Shown here piece by piece: positions 7,665-17,989 of a stretch of 64,000 bases of DNA (positions are counted from its first letter, which is position 1; each line of letters begins with the position of its first letter). The translations under genes were made by a program, and so were the position numbers. The DNA comes from Rummeliibacillus suwonensis. GTDB lineage: Bacteria; Bacillota; Bacilli; Bacillales_A; Planococcaceae. The stretch is from assembly GCF_007896435.1 (NCBI RefSeq), contig NZ_VCBL01000001.1, forward strand, positions 835,345-899,344, written 5' to 3'. The notes under the pieces were generated by a model that was given only the letters and a program-made list of their open reading frames with translations, ran no database searches and had not been told where the DNA came from.

Positions 7665-10600
7665 TTGAGAACACTTTGGATCTATGCAAATGATTTTGTC
7701 TACTATTATCCAATTGAAAAAGAAAAAGAATTAACAATCGGAAAAGAAAAAAATCAGACGATCACATTGAATACTTTATCCGATCACACAAAACTAACTG
7801 TCAAAATGACAGCACCTGATATTAGCATTTATTTAAAGGAACAGTTATTGTGCAATCTTTCGCATATGCAATCTTCTAGCAAACAAATCGATGGTCACTC
7901 CATTAGATTTTTATATACGAATGAGGAACCCAAAACGGAACGTTATTATGTTGGGAAACAAACAGCGTTTTCTGTCAGTGGAAATGACGTGATCCAAATA
8001 GATAAAGAACTGTCCCATTCAGAAGGCCTGCGGTTTGTAAAATACAATGATAGCTGGAGCGTGTATCCGGGTAGTACAGATGTCTATATCAATGGAAAAA
8101 AACAATTATCGCCATCTCCATTGAATATCGGGGATCAGATTATGGATGAATGCCATACTTTTTCATTTATACAAAACGATATTTTCGAGGTAACTGCGTA
8201 TAGACCGATTGAATCAGCTCTTCCAACCATTACTGTCCCAACTTCGAAAATAGCAGAAAATTATCCATTCTATCGTAGAACGCCTCGTATGATCTATGAG
8301 TTGCCAAAAGAGAAAGTTTCTTTATCCTTTCCTTCTCAGAAAAATGAGGATCATCATAGGGGCTTATTATTAGTCGTCCTGCCCCCTCTTATTATGCTGA
8401 TTGCCCTTGCGATCATGGCTTTTATTCAGCCGAGAGGTATTTATATCGTCGTCACGCTTTTGATGTTTATCGTTTCAATCGTGACCTCGTCTGTTCAATT
8501 CGTGAAGGATAAGAAGCAACAGTTGAAAAGAGAAAAGAAGAGAATTGATGTCTATCAAAAATATTTGGAAGCTAAAAGAGCCCATTTACACGAATTGGCT
8601 TCAGAACAAAGAACAGTCATGGAATACCATTTTCCGTCATTTGAACAAATGAAAGGATTAACAAGTTCGCTTAGTGATCGTATATGGGAGAGATCACTCA
8701 AAAGTCATGATTTTCTACAATTTCGTTTAGGAACAGGAACAGTAGAATCTAGCTTTCAAATCGATTTTAACGCGAATGATTTAGCCAATAGAGAGCTGGA
8801 TGATCTGATCGAACAATCTCAACAACTTGAAAATACATATAGTCATCTTCAAGACTTACCGATGATTGCTGATTTAGCGAAAGGACCCTTAGGGATAGTT
8901 GGACAAGAACCAATCGTGAAACGAGAATTACATCAGATGATTGGACAACTTGCTTTCTTTAATAGCTATCATGATTTGCGTATTGTTTTGATTTTTCATC
9001 AAGAAAATTATCAAGAATGGGAGTGGATGAAGTGGTTGCCCCATTTCACATTGCCTCATATGCAAGCGAAAGGGTTTATATATGATGACCAGACAAAGGA
9101 TCAATTATTGAACTCCCTTTATGAATTGATTCGAGAGAGAGAACTGAATGATGAGGAAAATGTTTTATATAGGCCGCATATGCTATTCGTTGTTCTCAAT
9201 CAGGATCTATTAGTAGACCATAAAATCATGGAATATTTAGAAAAAAATCTTCATGATATAGGGATTTCAACTGTTTTTGCCGCTAAGTCTAAAGAAGAGC
9301 TACATGAAGAAATAGCCACTTTGGTGCGATATGTCAATCCATTTGAGGGTGACATTTTAATTGAAAATAAACGGGCGATCAAGCGCTCCTTTAAAATGGA
9401 TAAACATTACCGTGTATCCAATGAAAAGTTTGCAAGAGAACTGAAAGCGCTAAATCATCAAATAGGTTTCACCAATTCAATCCCTGAATCCATTTCATTT
9501 TTGGAAATGCTAGATGTCCATGATATGTCACAGTTGCCGATCGCTACTAACTGGAGAGAACATGAAGCCAAAAGTTCTTTAGCAGTCCCGATAGGGGTAA
9601 AAGGTGTTAACGAGGTTGTCGAGCTGAATTTACATGAGCGTGCTCACGGGCCTCATGGATTACTAGCTGGTACTACCGGATCAGGGAAAAGTGAATTTCT
9701 ACAAACGTATATTTTATCACTGGCTGTTCATTTTCATCCTTATGAAGTCGCGTTCCTGCTAATTGACTACAAAGGTGGTGGGATGGCGCAACCATTTAGA
9801 AGCTTGCCTCATTTACTCGGGACCATTACGAATCTAGATGGCAGTAAGAACTTTAGCGCGCGTGCATTAGCTTCGATTAAAAGTGAATTGAAACGAAGAC
9901 AGCAATTATTTGATACATTTAATGTTAACCATATCAATGATTACAATGATCTTGTGAAAAATCATATAGCTGCAATCCCTATGCCACACCTATTTCTTAT
10001 TTGTGATGAATTTGCAGAGCTCAAAACAGAAGAACCAGAATTCATAGGGGAGCTAGTTAGTGCTGCACGAATCGGCCGTAGTTTAGGGGTCCATTTAATA
10101 CTGGCAACACAAAAGCCAGGAGGTATCATTGATGATCAAATCTGGAGTAATACTAATTTCCGTATCGCCTTAAAGGTTCAAAATGCCTCAGATAGTAAAG
10201 ATATTCTGAAAAATTCAGATGCTGCTGCGATTTCTGTAACGGGGAGAGGCTACCTGCAAGTGGGGAATAATGAGGTATACGAACTTTTCCAATCTGCTTG
10301 GAGTGGTGCACCTTATTTGGAGGATACTTCAGATGCTGAATCAGAGGTTGCCATCATAGCAGATTTAGGACTGATTCCACTTTCAAATGTGGAAAGCAAA
10401 AAAACATCCAAGCGCCAAGAGCAAACGGAAATTGACATGATTGTCCATGAAATCGAACAGGTGCAGAAAGAATTGAAAATTGACAAGCTACCAAGCCCTT
10501 GGTTGCCACCATTAAAAGAACTGATTCATCAAGACGATGCTGTATGTGATGATCCGATGAAAATCCCGATCGCTATGGTGGATGAACCCGAACTGCAAAA

Positions 10601-12086
10601 ACAATCTCCTTATTATTATGAAATGATCAAGGATGGCAATATAGCCATTTTCGGTTCTGCTGGATATGGAAAATCGACGACAGCATTACTGATTCTTCTG
10701 AGTATGGCACGAAACTTTTCACCAGAAGAAATCCATTACTATATTTTGGATTTTGGCAACGGTGCCTTACTACCTTTGGCCTCACTAGCGCATACAGCTG
10801 ATGTGTTTACAGTTGATGACCATCGTAAAATCGAAAAATTCCTAAAAAGAATTCGACTGGAAATGGCATCAAGGAAAAAGGTATTGCAGAAAATGCAAGT
10901 GAATACGATTCAAATGTATAATCAGATAGCTGAAAAACAATTACCGCTTCTTTTTATAACAATTGAAAACTTTGATTTTATCAAAGAAGAAATGCCGGAT
11001 ATTGAAATGATTTTGAACCAATATGTACGTGATGGTCAGTCATTAGGGATCTATTTCATCTTTACTGCCACAAGGATCAATGCGATTCGGTCAGGTATGA
11101 TGAATAATTTAAAAACGAAAATCGTTCACTATTTGCTCGATCACACAGAAGCAGCTTCAGTTCTTGGAAGATTACCGTATTTGCCAGAGCCGATACCTGG
11201 CAGATCTATTATAAAAAAAGAATCAGCCTATTTTTCACAAGTCTTCATACATGCTGAAGGTAAGGATGATTTCGAGCGTTTTGAAAATGTTAAACAAATG
11301 ATCCAATTTTACAATGAAAAATATAAATATGCGATGAAACCAGAACCGATTCCAATGTTGCCAGATCGATTAACAACAGCAGATATGCAGAAATATATTT
11401 CTGCAGAAAATCCAAAATTACAAATCCCAATTGGATTAGAGGAAGAAAATGTAACACCTGTCTGCTTGAATTTACATCAGGTCAATCATTGTTTAATCGT
11501 TGGCCCTAGCCAAAGTGGAAAAACAAATATATGTAAATTCATAGTCGAAGCTTTATTGAAAGAAGATATTCAATATTTTGGTATTTTTGAAGCATTCCAG
11601 AAAAACTTTACACATATGGCTCATCTAGATTATCTGAGCCATTTATCAACAAAAGAAGAAATAGCCGAGTGGATTGAAACAGTAGAAGAAATATTAACCT
11701 ATCGTGCAGAAAATGAAGACAACCTGCAGGAGCATCCACCAATCGTGCTATTAATAGATGGCTATAGTTTCTTCCAAAATATAGTTGACTCGCGTCTTCA
11801 AGAACGATTATCAAAGTTGATCAAAAACTATACAAATATCGGATTTACACTGATCGTAACAGGAAGTAACAATGATTTCTCGAAAGGATATGACGCATTT
11901 ACAAATGAGTTAAAACAATTGCGCCAAGGTATTCTATTGATGAAAAAATCAGATCAAACCATATTCAATCTACCATTTGATCGAAAAGAAAGGGAGATTC
12001 ATAACGGCTTCGGCTATTATGTGAAAAATGGTCAAGCGTCGTTTATTCAAATACCATTAGTAGTAGAAAGTGGGGTAACAATATGA
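7665..12086 (+). CDS. essC: T7SS motor ATPase EssC/YukB (FtsK/SpoIIIE type)
   Basis: 1473-residue motor of the T7SS, full length for the family. It starts at TTG 7665 behind AGGAGGAG. Layout: N-terminal FHA-like region (about 1-190), two adjacent membrane segments around residues 230-275, then three FtsK/SpoIIIE ATPase domains. Walker A motifs: GTTGSGKSEF near residue 668 (D1), GSAGYGKSTT near 996 (D2) and GPSQSGKTNI near 1280 (D3). D1 also shows LLIDYKGGGMA, a Walker B region LFLICDEFAEL and ATQKPGG, all typical of an active first domain. All three P-loops keep the Lys. The stop overlaps the next start by 4 bases (ATGA), indicating translational coupling to esaA. Confidence 0.97.
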   Translation: MRTLWIYANDFVYYYPIEKEKELTIGKEKNQTITLNTLSDHTKLTVKMTAPDISIYLKEQLLCNLSHMQSSSKQIDGHSIRFLYTNEEPKTERYYVGKQTAFSVSGNDVIQIDKELSHSEGLRFVKYNDSWSVYPGSTDVYINGKKQLSPSPLNIGDQIMDECHTFSFIQNDIFEVTAYRPIESALPTITVPTSKIAENYPFYRRTPRMIYELPKEKVSLSFPSQKNEDHHRGLLLVVLPPLIMLIALAIMAFIQPRGIYIVVTLLMFIVSIVTSSVQFVKDKKQQLKREKKRIDVYQKYLEAKRAHLHELASEQRTVMEYHFPSFEQMKGLTSSLSDRIWERSLKSHDFLQFRLGTGTVESSFQIDFNANDLANRELDDLIEQSQQLENTYSHLQDLPMIADLAKGPLGIVGQEPIVKRELHQMIGQLAFFNSYHDLRIVLIFHQENYQEWEWMKWLPHFTLPHMQAKGFIYDDQTKDQLLNSLYELIRERELNDEENVLYRPHMLFVVLNQDLLVDHKIMEYLEKNLHDIGISTVFAAKSKEELHEEIATLVRYVNPFEGDILIENKRAIKRSFKMDKHYRVSNEKFARELKALNHQIGFTNSIPESISFLEMLDVHDMSQLPIATNWREHEAKSSLAVPIGVKGVNEVVELNLHERAHGPHGLLAGTTGSGKSEFLQTYILSLAVHFHPYEVAFLLIDYKGGGMAQPFRSLPHLLGTITNLDGSKNFSARALASIKSELKRRQQLFDTFNVNHINDYNDLVKNHIAAIPMPHLFLICDEFAELKTEEPEFIGELVSAARIGRSLGVHLILATQKPGGIIDDQIWSNTNFRIALKVQNASDSKDILKNSDAAAISVTGRGYLQVGNNEVYELFQSAWSGAPYLEDTSDAESEVAIIADLGLIPLSNVESKKTSKRQEQTEIDMIVHEIEQVQKELKIDKLPSPWLPPLKELIHQDDAVCDDPMKIPIAMVDEPELQKQSPYYYEMIKDGNIAIFGSAGYGKSTTALLILLSMARNFSPEEIHYYILDFGNGALLPLASLAHTADVFTVDDHRKIEKFLKRIRLEMASRKKVLQKMQVNTIQMYNQIAEKQLPLLFITIENFDFIKEEMPDIEMILNQYVRDGQSLGIYFIFTATRINAIRSGMMNNLKTKIVHYLLDHTEAASVLGRLPYLPEPIPGRSIIKKESAYFSQVFIHAEGKDDFERFENVKQMIQFYNEKYKYAMKPEPIPMLPDRLTTADMQKYISAENPKLQIPIGLEEENVTPVCLNLHQVNHCLIVGPSQSGKTNICKFIVEALLKEDIQYFGIFEAFQKNFTHMAHLDYLSHLSTKEEIAEWIETVEEILTYRAENEDNLQEHPPIVLLIDGYSFFQNIVDSRLQERLSKLIKNYTNIGFTLIVTGSNNDFSKGYDAFTNELKQLRQGILLMKKSDQTIFNLPFDRKEREIHNGFGYYVKNGQASFIQIPLVVESGVTI

Positions 12087-14818
12087 CATCAGGCAAAAAA
12101 TACGTTTTCAAGGTGCTGGTTTTAATCCTTCTCATTGTCGCATTGCCTACACTTTCCTTTCAATTTGTCAATCATAAAACAAGCCAAGATCAAGAAGTAT
12201 CCAACACGATTGCTATTATAAATGAAGATATTGGCGCCAAAAAGGAAGGAAAATCATTAGCATTAGGCAATGAATTATCGACCATTTTAAATAAGAATTC
12301 AAATTATGAGTGGAAAGTCATCGGGCGAAGTGCTGCACAGAATGGTTTGAAAAATAATCGTTATGCAGCTGTACTTTATATACCTTCTGATTTTTCAAAG
12401 AATTTAATGCAATACGAAGAAAAGAATACCGTGGCGACTGATTTTGACTATTCCATTCAGGATAATCTCACAGCCTTAGAAAAAGAAAAGGTACAAAGAG
12501 AAGTGGAAAGAGCTACAGGCGTTGCCAATGATAAAGTTTCTGCATTATATTGGAGCTATGTTTCTCAAGACCTTCAGAATGTTCGTCTAGGTTTTGACGG
12601 CATATTGAACAAAGAAATCGATTTCCAAACGAAAATGACTTCATTTTACAAAACAATCTCTTCAGATTTCTCCAATACCATGAATGATCAAACAAAGCAA
12701 TTGAAGCTGATCCAATCAGGTATTCAGAATTATGCTGAAAATACAAATGAATCGATTACATCCGCAGATCAATTTCAAACACAGTTAAAGGATTTTACGC
12801 AGCAGGTTCAACAATTTCAAGAGTATCAGGCTGCACAAGAGAAAATTTTGCAGCAAGATTCAGATAAGCAATTACAAATTGTGAAAGACGACTTATTCAA
12901 GCAACAATCAGATGTAAAAACGATTAATGAGTTATTGAATAATCAGGGAACAGTCATTGAAAAAGAATTTACTGGTTTTTCAAACAATATTGGAAACAGT
13001 AATCGCGTATTAGAGGATCTGTACTTATTAAGATCTAAAAATAATAACTATGAAGTCGTCCTAGATACGCTGACCCAATTAGAGAATAGTAATATCGAAG
13101 ATCAATCAAGAGATATTATCAATCAAAGAAATGCTTTGCCTCATTCGGATCCTTCAGATTCAGGGGATGATTCAAAAACGATTTCGCCTTTACCACAATT
13201 AAAATTAAATATCCAAAATGAAAAAGATGCCTTAAACAGCGTTGCGACTAGTATCACACAGGTACAGAAGAGCATAGAAACAGCAAATAAAGATGAATTG
13301 CCAGAGCTAGCGAAAGCAAGCGAAAATCTGCAAACGATTCAATCGAATATTGAAACGATTCAAACGAATCTCGAAGCGATAAAAGGTGAACAATCGACCT
13401 TCTATACATCAGCTCAACAATTACTTGTAACTGCTAAAAATTTAGAAAAAGAAAATGTCAATCTACAATATCAGCTTGATCAATTATTAGATGGAAATGA
13501 ATCGAATCTCATAGAACAAATTCAAAAAATAGAAACGAAGATCCTAAAGCAAGCAGTTTTAACGGATTCACAAAAGGCTGAGCTGAGAGCGGTATTTAAC
13601 ACACCGATTACAACAGATGATCATGATCGACTTCTAAACTATTATGAAGCACTAAACCAATTTGATGGTACACTTTCATCAAGTCTATTAAATGAAGAAA
13701 AACTGGAAACATTTAAAGAAAAAGTGAAACCAAAGTTGGAAATTTCCAAAGAGGAAACAGATTTATATCAGCTCTTATTAAACGATTTACCATCGATCCA
13801 AAAGAAGATTGACGAAACGAAGCCTTCACTTCTTGACAATATCAATAAAACAAATGATTCAGTGACAACTCACTTTGAACAGATCTCAAATGATTTAAAT
13901 AATATGAGTGATTTAACGCAAAACTTGCAAGGTCAAATTTCAGAAACCATTCATCCGCCTTTAACCAGTAATTTAGAGGAAGGCAGCTCTTTAGAAGGTG
14001 TACATGATCAAATACGTACCGCGATGAAATCTGTTGAAGACTCGATCCAATCAATTGATGAATCGCAATCATCTGTAATTGGCAATGCACAGCGTATCCT
14101 ATCAAATGTCAACGGCGTAAAAACAGATGCGGATGTGTTAGATGATAACTTAGGGAGCAACCTACTGGTTACCAAGAAATATAAAGATGATCTATTTTCT
14201 GTGCTACCTAATACATTTGTAGATGGACAAAGGAATACACAGGTCTTTGATGCTTTAGCCGCACCGATAAATGTAGAGAACAAAAGTCCGATTGTAGAGG
14301 AAGTCAAGAAAGTTCCACCTTTAGTATTGATTATCATTATCTTAGTTTGTAGTTTATTGATTGGCTATCTAGTGAATGAGATAAAATATTCATCCTGGTT
14401 AATGAAAAGCACCATTTTTATCATCCTAAATCTTATCGTTGGGTTAATCATCAGCATGTTCAGTTTGAAAATGTATGATTTAGATGGGACAAAGGGGATT
14501 CAATGGTCCATTTTCACAGTATTATTATTAATGACAGGCTCAGCGTTTATATTGGGCACAAATATAATTGGGCGCTTTATGGGTTGGATCGGTAGTATTA
14601 TGCTTTTATTATTCTTTATTGCACCATTACTAGCCATAACGGTTCCTGATTTTAATTATCGGGATCCTATGACAACGATGTATATGTCGATCCAATATGA
14701 TGTCCATCCTCCGACTGAACTTGCTTATTTTATCCTAGTGTGCTTAATTGTTGTATTTATGGGTATTTCATTGGCTACGATGAAGCTTAAAAGGAGTGAG
14801 GAGGTTGTCGAAGAATAG
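12083..14818 (+). CDS. esaA: T7SS membrane protein EsaA/YueB (phage-receptor family)
   Basis: 911 residues. One N-terminal membrane segment (FKVLVLILLIVALPTLSF) is followed by a large extracytoplasmic region that is mostly coiled coil (about 45-740, many Gln/Asn/Glu heptads). Five to six membrane segments follow near the C-terminus (for example LVLIIIILVCSLLIGYLV and IGSIMLLLFFIAPLLAI). This is the EsaA/YueB topology. EsaA forms the extracellular stalk of the T7SS, and the B. subtilis member YueB is the receptor of phage SPP1, so this protein could also be a phage receptor here. ATGA overlap with essC upstream and overlap with essA downstream indicate one operon. Confidence 0.95.
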   Translation: MTSGKKYVFKVLVLILLIVALPTLSFQFVNHKTSQDQEVSNTIAIINEDIGAKKEGKSLALGNELSTILNKNSNYEWKVIGRSAAQNGLKNNRYAAVLYIPSDFSKNLMQYEEKNTVATDFDYSIQDNLTALEKEKVQREVERATGVANDKVSALYWSYVSQDLQNVRLGFDGILNKEIDFQTKMTSFYKTISSDFSNTMNDQTKQLKLIQSGIQNYAENTNESITSADQFQTQLKDFTQQVQQFQEYQAAQEKILQQDSDKQLQIVKDDLFKQQSDVKTINELLNNQGTVIEKEFTGFSNNIGNSNRVLEDLYLLRSKNNNYEVVLDTLTQLENSNIEDQSRDIINQRNALPHSDPSDSGDDSKTISPLPQLKLNIQNEKDALNSVATSITQVQKSIETANKDELPELAKASENLQTIQSNIETIQTNLEAIKGEQSTFYTSAQQLLVTAKNLEKENVNLQYQLDQLLDGNESNLIEQIQKIETKILKQAVLTDSQKAELRAVFNTPITTDDHDRLLNYYEALNQFDGTLSSSLLNEEKLETFKEKVKPKLEISKEETDLYQLLLNDLPSIQKKIDETKPSLLDNINKTNDSVTTHFEQISNDLNNMSDLTQNLQGQISETIHPPLTSNLEEGSSLEGVHDQIRTAMKSVEDSIQSIDESQSSVIGNAQRILSNVNGVKTDADVLDDNLGSNLLVTKKYKDDLFSVLPNTFVDGQRNTQVFDALAAPINVENKSPIVEEVKKVPPLVLIIIILVCSLLIGYLVNEIKYSSWLMKSTIFIILNLIVGLIISMFSLKMYDLDGTKGIQWSIFTVLLLMTGSAFILGTNIIGRFMGWIGSIMLLLFFIAPLLAITVPDFNYRDPMTTMYMSIQYDVHPPTELAYFILVCLIVVFMGISLATMKLKRSEEVVEE

Positions 14819-15293
14819 AAGGATCATCATCGGGATTTTTATGTGGTGTATGTTCTGTGCAATGCCTTCTCAAGTGCTTGCGGCGACACCAGATATTCGC
14901 ACACTTGTCCCAAATAGCTACCAATATAAAGAATTTAAAGAAAATAAAGAAGTATTGCATGATGATCATAGGCAAAAGAGAATTCAATTATTAAGTGATG
15001 ATCTGAAGCTACTTACATTTGAAAAAAAACCTTATCCGAATCATGATGAACTAAAAGCAACACTATTTGCTCGAAATGTTTCTGAACATAATACGATTCA
15101 GCTAAAATCTCAAAAACTTGATCTTTTTAAGGAAAAAAACAATGCACTCAAAGATTACTCTTATAAAACAGATCAAACAGAAGGTTTCACACTCTCTTTA
15201 CCGTCTCTATTTTTAGGGATTGTGATCATCCTTTGCCTTGTACTTTTCTTTATCGTTTTACCTAAGGTTCTCGTAAAGAAAAAGATATCCTAA
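14805..15293 (+). CDS. essA: T7SS membrane protein EssA/YueC
   Basis: About 162 residues. I prefer TTG 14805 because AAGGAG at 14791-14796 lies 8 bases upstream; GTG 14796 would overlap that site. The N-terminus has a signal-like hydrophobic stretch (IIIGIFMWCMFCAMPSQVLA), then a charged extracytoplasmic segment, and a C-terminal membrane helix (LFLGIVIILCLVLFFIVL) with a short basic tail. Size, topology and position after esaA fit EssA/YueC. The start lies inside the end of esaA. It is the last T7SS gene; a strong terminator and then an IS66 element follow. Confidence 0.88.
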   Translation: MSKNRRIIIGIFMWCMFCAMPSQVLAATPDIRTLVPNSYQYKEFKENKEVLHDDHRQKRIQLLSDDLKLLTFEKKPYPNHDELKATLFARNVSEHNTIQLKSQKLDLFKEKNNALKDYSYKTDQTEGFTLSLPSLFLGIVIILCLVLFFIVLPKVLVKKKIS

Positions 15294-15417
15294 AAGTACT
15301 CAAGCTGTAAATGTCGAAATACGTTTGAATTTTATAAGTTTGAATGATCATACGTTAAAGAATGAAATATGATCTATTTTTTCACAGAATGGCGGCTACT
15401 GCTGATATGATCATGAC

Positions 15418-15456
15418 CTGAATTAGAGAAATCTATCTTCTAATTCAGGTTTTTTA
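15418..15456 (+). terminator. Intrinsic terminator after the T7SS operon
   Basis: Stem CCTGAATTAGA / TCTAATTCAGG with a loop of about 10 bases, followed by TTTTTTATTTTT. It closes the esaB-essA transcript. The IS66 element is inserted a few bases downstream. Confidence 0.9.
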
Positions 15457-15550
15457 TTTTTGATTTGTAAGCCCGTAATCAAACAACGCATATAAATCTC
15501 CAGCGCTTCCCGGTATGATGAATCTATCAAATCAAAAGGAGGTGCTTTCT

Positions 15551-15730
15551 ATGTCCACCAACCAACAGACGATCGTTCCTGTGACACTCAATCCCATTCC
15601 TGAACCTGAACAAACTCCTTCCTCACAACCAAGTTGTATGATTACCATTCATGGTGCAGAAATTGCGCTCTTTCCTGGTGTAGAGGAGCACATCATTCAA
15701 ACGATCATGAGGGAGTTGAACAAGCGATGA
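15551..15730 (+). CDS. IS66 accessory protein (orf1/TnpA type)
   Basis: 59-residue first gene of the element. The ATG at 15551 follows AAGGAGGTGC. Family-typical features are a Pro/Gln/Ser-rich start and the ending VEEHIIQTIMRELNKR. IS66 orf1 proteins are small accessory factors needed for efficient transposition; their biochemical role is not well defined. The stop overlaps the tnpB start (ATGA), so the two are translationally coupled. Confidence 0.8.
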   Translation: MSTNQQTIVPVTLNPIPEPEQTPSSQPSCMITIHGAEIALFPGVEEHIIQTIMRELNKR

Positions 15731-16080
15731 AGCAGGACTTCACACACGTGAAAAACATTTACATCATTTGTGGCAAAACCGATATGCGAAAAGGCATTGA
15801 TGGCTTAGCAACACTTATCCAAGATACCTTTGAGCTGGATCCCTATAGTGACGCCATTTTCTTATTTTCAGGGTGGAGTAAGGATCGCTATAAATGTTTA
15901 TATTTTGATGGCGATGGCTTCGCCATGCTTTATAAACGGCTGGATCAAGGAAAGCTGCAATGGCCCAGAAATGAGAAGGAGGTTCGAAAGCTCACCCAGC
16001 AGGAACTTCGATGGTTGTTAGAAGGTTTGTCTATTCAACAGCCTAAAGCCATTTCAACCGCGAAAAAAAGTGTCTTTTAA
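15727..16080 (+). CDS. tnpB: IS66 accessory protein TnpB (Orf2 like)
   Basis: 117 residues of the IS66 Orf2-like family. It begins in the ATGA overlap with orf1 (ATG 15727). Family landmarks are CGKTDMRKGIDGLA near the N-terminus, LFLFSG-type sequence (IFLFSGWSKDRYKCLYFD) and the WPR motif in GKLQWPRNEKE. TnpB is required with the transposase for movement of IS66 elements. The frame is intact and of normal length. Confidence 0.93.
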   Translation: MKQDFTHVKNIYIICGKTDMRKGIDGLATLIQDTFELDPYSDAIFLFSGWSKDRYKCLYFDGDGFAMLYKRLDQGKLQWPRNEKEVRKLTQQELRWLLEGLSIQQPKAISTAKKSVF

Positions 16081-16142
16081 ACGTGTTCCTTCCAATGGTA
16101 TAATCTTTCTATCGAATAAAGAACGGAAATGGGGTGAACGGT

Positions 16143-17720
16143 TTGGACCACACTTCTACCAACGAAAAAGTCATTCAATTACTGGAACAGCAATTAGCTC
16201 ATACCCATCAGCAGAATATGGAACTGACAAGAAAGCTAGATCAATCGCTCCAACAAATTGAAGGATTGACGGAACAAATTCACTACCTGACAAAAGCTCT
16301 CTATGGCTCCAAATCGGAGAAATCAAAATACCAATCGCCAGATGGACAGATTTCTCTCTTTGATGATGACTCATCTTTTAACGAATCTGAGCACACAGAA
16401 GAACAAAGCACAACGGTGATGACGTATACCGTTGTTCGCAAAGCTAAAAATAAAAAGCGCAACGATTCCTTTTTGGATACGGTGGAGATGGAAGAAGTGC
16501 ATCATCACCCTGATCATATACAATGCGACAGATGTCAATCGGACATGCGTGAAATCGGTAGTCAAATGATCCGTGAGGAAGCGAAATTCATCCCGGCTAA
16601 AATGAAGCGTGTGCAGCATTTTGAACATGCCTATGAATGTTTACATTGTAAAAAGAATGCCACCCAAAAAGCACAAATCAAACGGGGGCAAGCTCCGCAA
16701 GCCGTCATTCAGCGAAGTATTGCAGGACCTACTGTTTTAGCCAAACTGATTTATGATAAATTTATCCAGTACTTACCTCTTTACCGTCAGGTGAAAGAAT
16801 GGGAACGATATGGGCTACTCACTAATGATAAGAACTTATCGAATTGGGTCATTCGTGTTGCAGAAGATTGGCTTTTTCCTGTATATGAACAGATGAAGCA
16901 GATTCTCCTAGCGAAATCCGTTTTACACGTAGATGAAACCTATTCGCAAATCATCCATCGTTCGGATGGAAAATCCGGTCAAACGAATGCCTACAATTGG
17001 GTATTTAAAAGTATCCCGAGTCAGGGGCCCATCCTCGTTCTGTTTCAAAGTGCGCTCTCTCGAAGTCGTGCTGCCTTAGCTGATTTTACAGCAGGCTTTA
17101 AAGGAACGATCATTTGTGATGGTTATTCGGCCTATCGTCATTTACCAGATGTCCAATTCGCCAACTGTTGGGCTCATTTGCGACGTTATTGGTTAAAAGC
17201 CGATAGTCAAAATGGTCAAATCGGAGTGGATTATTGTGATCGCTTATTCCAATTAGAACGCAAGTTCAAGCAGTTTTCACCGAGTGAACGTCGAAAAGCC
17301 AGACAAAAACACTCGAAGCCCATCGTTGAAAAGTTTTTCAAATGGGTAGACGAATCCCCTTTCTTCGGGAAAAATGCCTTAGCCAAAGCGGCAGAATACA
17401 CTTTAAATCGTGTCCAAGGATTAAAAGCGTTTCTATTCGATGGTCGCATTGAAATCGACAATAATCCAGCCGAAAATGCGATTCGTCCAAATGTCATCGG
17501 GCGCAAGAACTGGTTATTCTCTGTGAGTGAGGCAGGTGCCAAGGCGAACGCCATCTGCTTAAGCTTAGCGGAAACAGCCAAAGCAAATGGCATTGATTTT
17601 TATCAATACCTTGTGAAGCTTTTGACGGATCTCCCCAATTTACGGATTCATCAGCAACCAGAAATTTTACAACTATATATGCCTTGGTCGAAGAATATTC
17701 AAGCGACCTGTGCAAAATAG
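16143..17720 (+). CDS. tnpC: IS66 transposase TnpC
   Basis: About 525-residue DDE transposase. I prefer TTG 16143 over GTG 16134, as the latter overlaps the GGGGTG ribosome site. Layout: N-terminal coiled coil (about 10-60), a zinc-ribbon-like region with CDRCQSD and YECLHCKKNA, then the catalytic core. DDE candidates: Asp in VLHVDETY, Asp in IICDGYSAY, and Glu in IDNNPAENAIRP, the usual IS66 triad. The C-terminus (LPNLRIHQQPEILQLYMPW) is a typical IS66 tail. Full length and undamaged, so likely functional. Confidence 0.97.
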   Translation: MDHTSTNEKVIQLLEQQLAHTHQQNMELTRKLDQSLQQIEGLTEQIHYLTKALYGSKSEKSKYQSPDGQISLFDDDSSFNESEHTEEQSTTVMTYTVVRKAKNKKRNDSFLDTVEMEEVHHHPDHIQCDRCQSDMREIGSQMIREEAKFIPAKMKRVQHFEHAYECLHCKKNATQKAQIKRGQAPQAVIQRSIAGPTVLAKLIYDKFIQYLPLYRQVKEWERYGLLTNDKNLSNWVIRVAEDWLFPVYEQMKQILLAKSVLHVDETYSQIIHRSDGKSGQTNAYNWVFKSIPSQGPILVLFQSALSRSRAALADFTAGFKGTIICDGYSAYRHLPDVQFANCWAHLRRYWLKADSQNGQIGVDYCDRLFQLERKFKQFSPSERRKARQKHSKPIVEKFFKWVDESPFFGKNALAKAAEYTLNRVQGLKAFLFDGRIEIDNNPAENAIRPNVIGRKNWLFSVSEAGAKANAICLSLAETAKANGIDFYQYLVKLLTDLPNLRIHQQPEILQLYMPWSKNIQATCAK

Positions 17721-17989
17721 CCAACTATCTGAAAAAAATACTCAGCTAGTTGGCTATTCGTCGTGCGTACCATGAAGGTGCGCTTATTTTTTATATTTCG
17801 GGCTTACTTTGATTTCACGAAGGGGGATGAAATATCCTTGGTCTAACACGAAGACTTCCTCCACATCAAAAGCGTAAGAGAAAGATGTGAAACCCTGTCA
17901 CAGAACCTGATGTTTTTAGGCTTTGTTCCTTCAAGTGGTGTTTTCAAATCAGGCGTGTTGATTATCCAATTTAATCCATAAAAATAGGG

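Larger units (their letters stand above)
15467..17807 (+). mobile_element. Complete IS66-family insertion sequence with 8-bp target duplication
   Basis: The element carries the three-gene IS66 set (orf1, tnpB, tnpC). The left end starts GTAAGCCCGTAAT and the right end, read on the minus strand, starts GTAAGCCCGAAAT, so the terminal inverted repeats match. Both flanks are TTTGATTT (15459-15466 and 17808-17815), an 8-bp direct duplication, which is the usual IS66 target length. All frames are intact, so the insertion looks recent and possibly active. It lies between the T7SS terminator and non-coding DNA and disrupts no recognisable gene. Confidence 0.95.

Noticed and set aside
14008-14337. Antisense frame opposite esaA
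   Set aside because: Lies wholly inside the esaA coding sequence and lacks a translation start signal.
15467-17807. IS66 element as part of a T7SS effector island
   Set aside because: It carries only the three transposition genes and has a clean target duplication, so it is an independent insertion.
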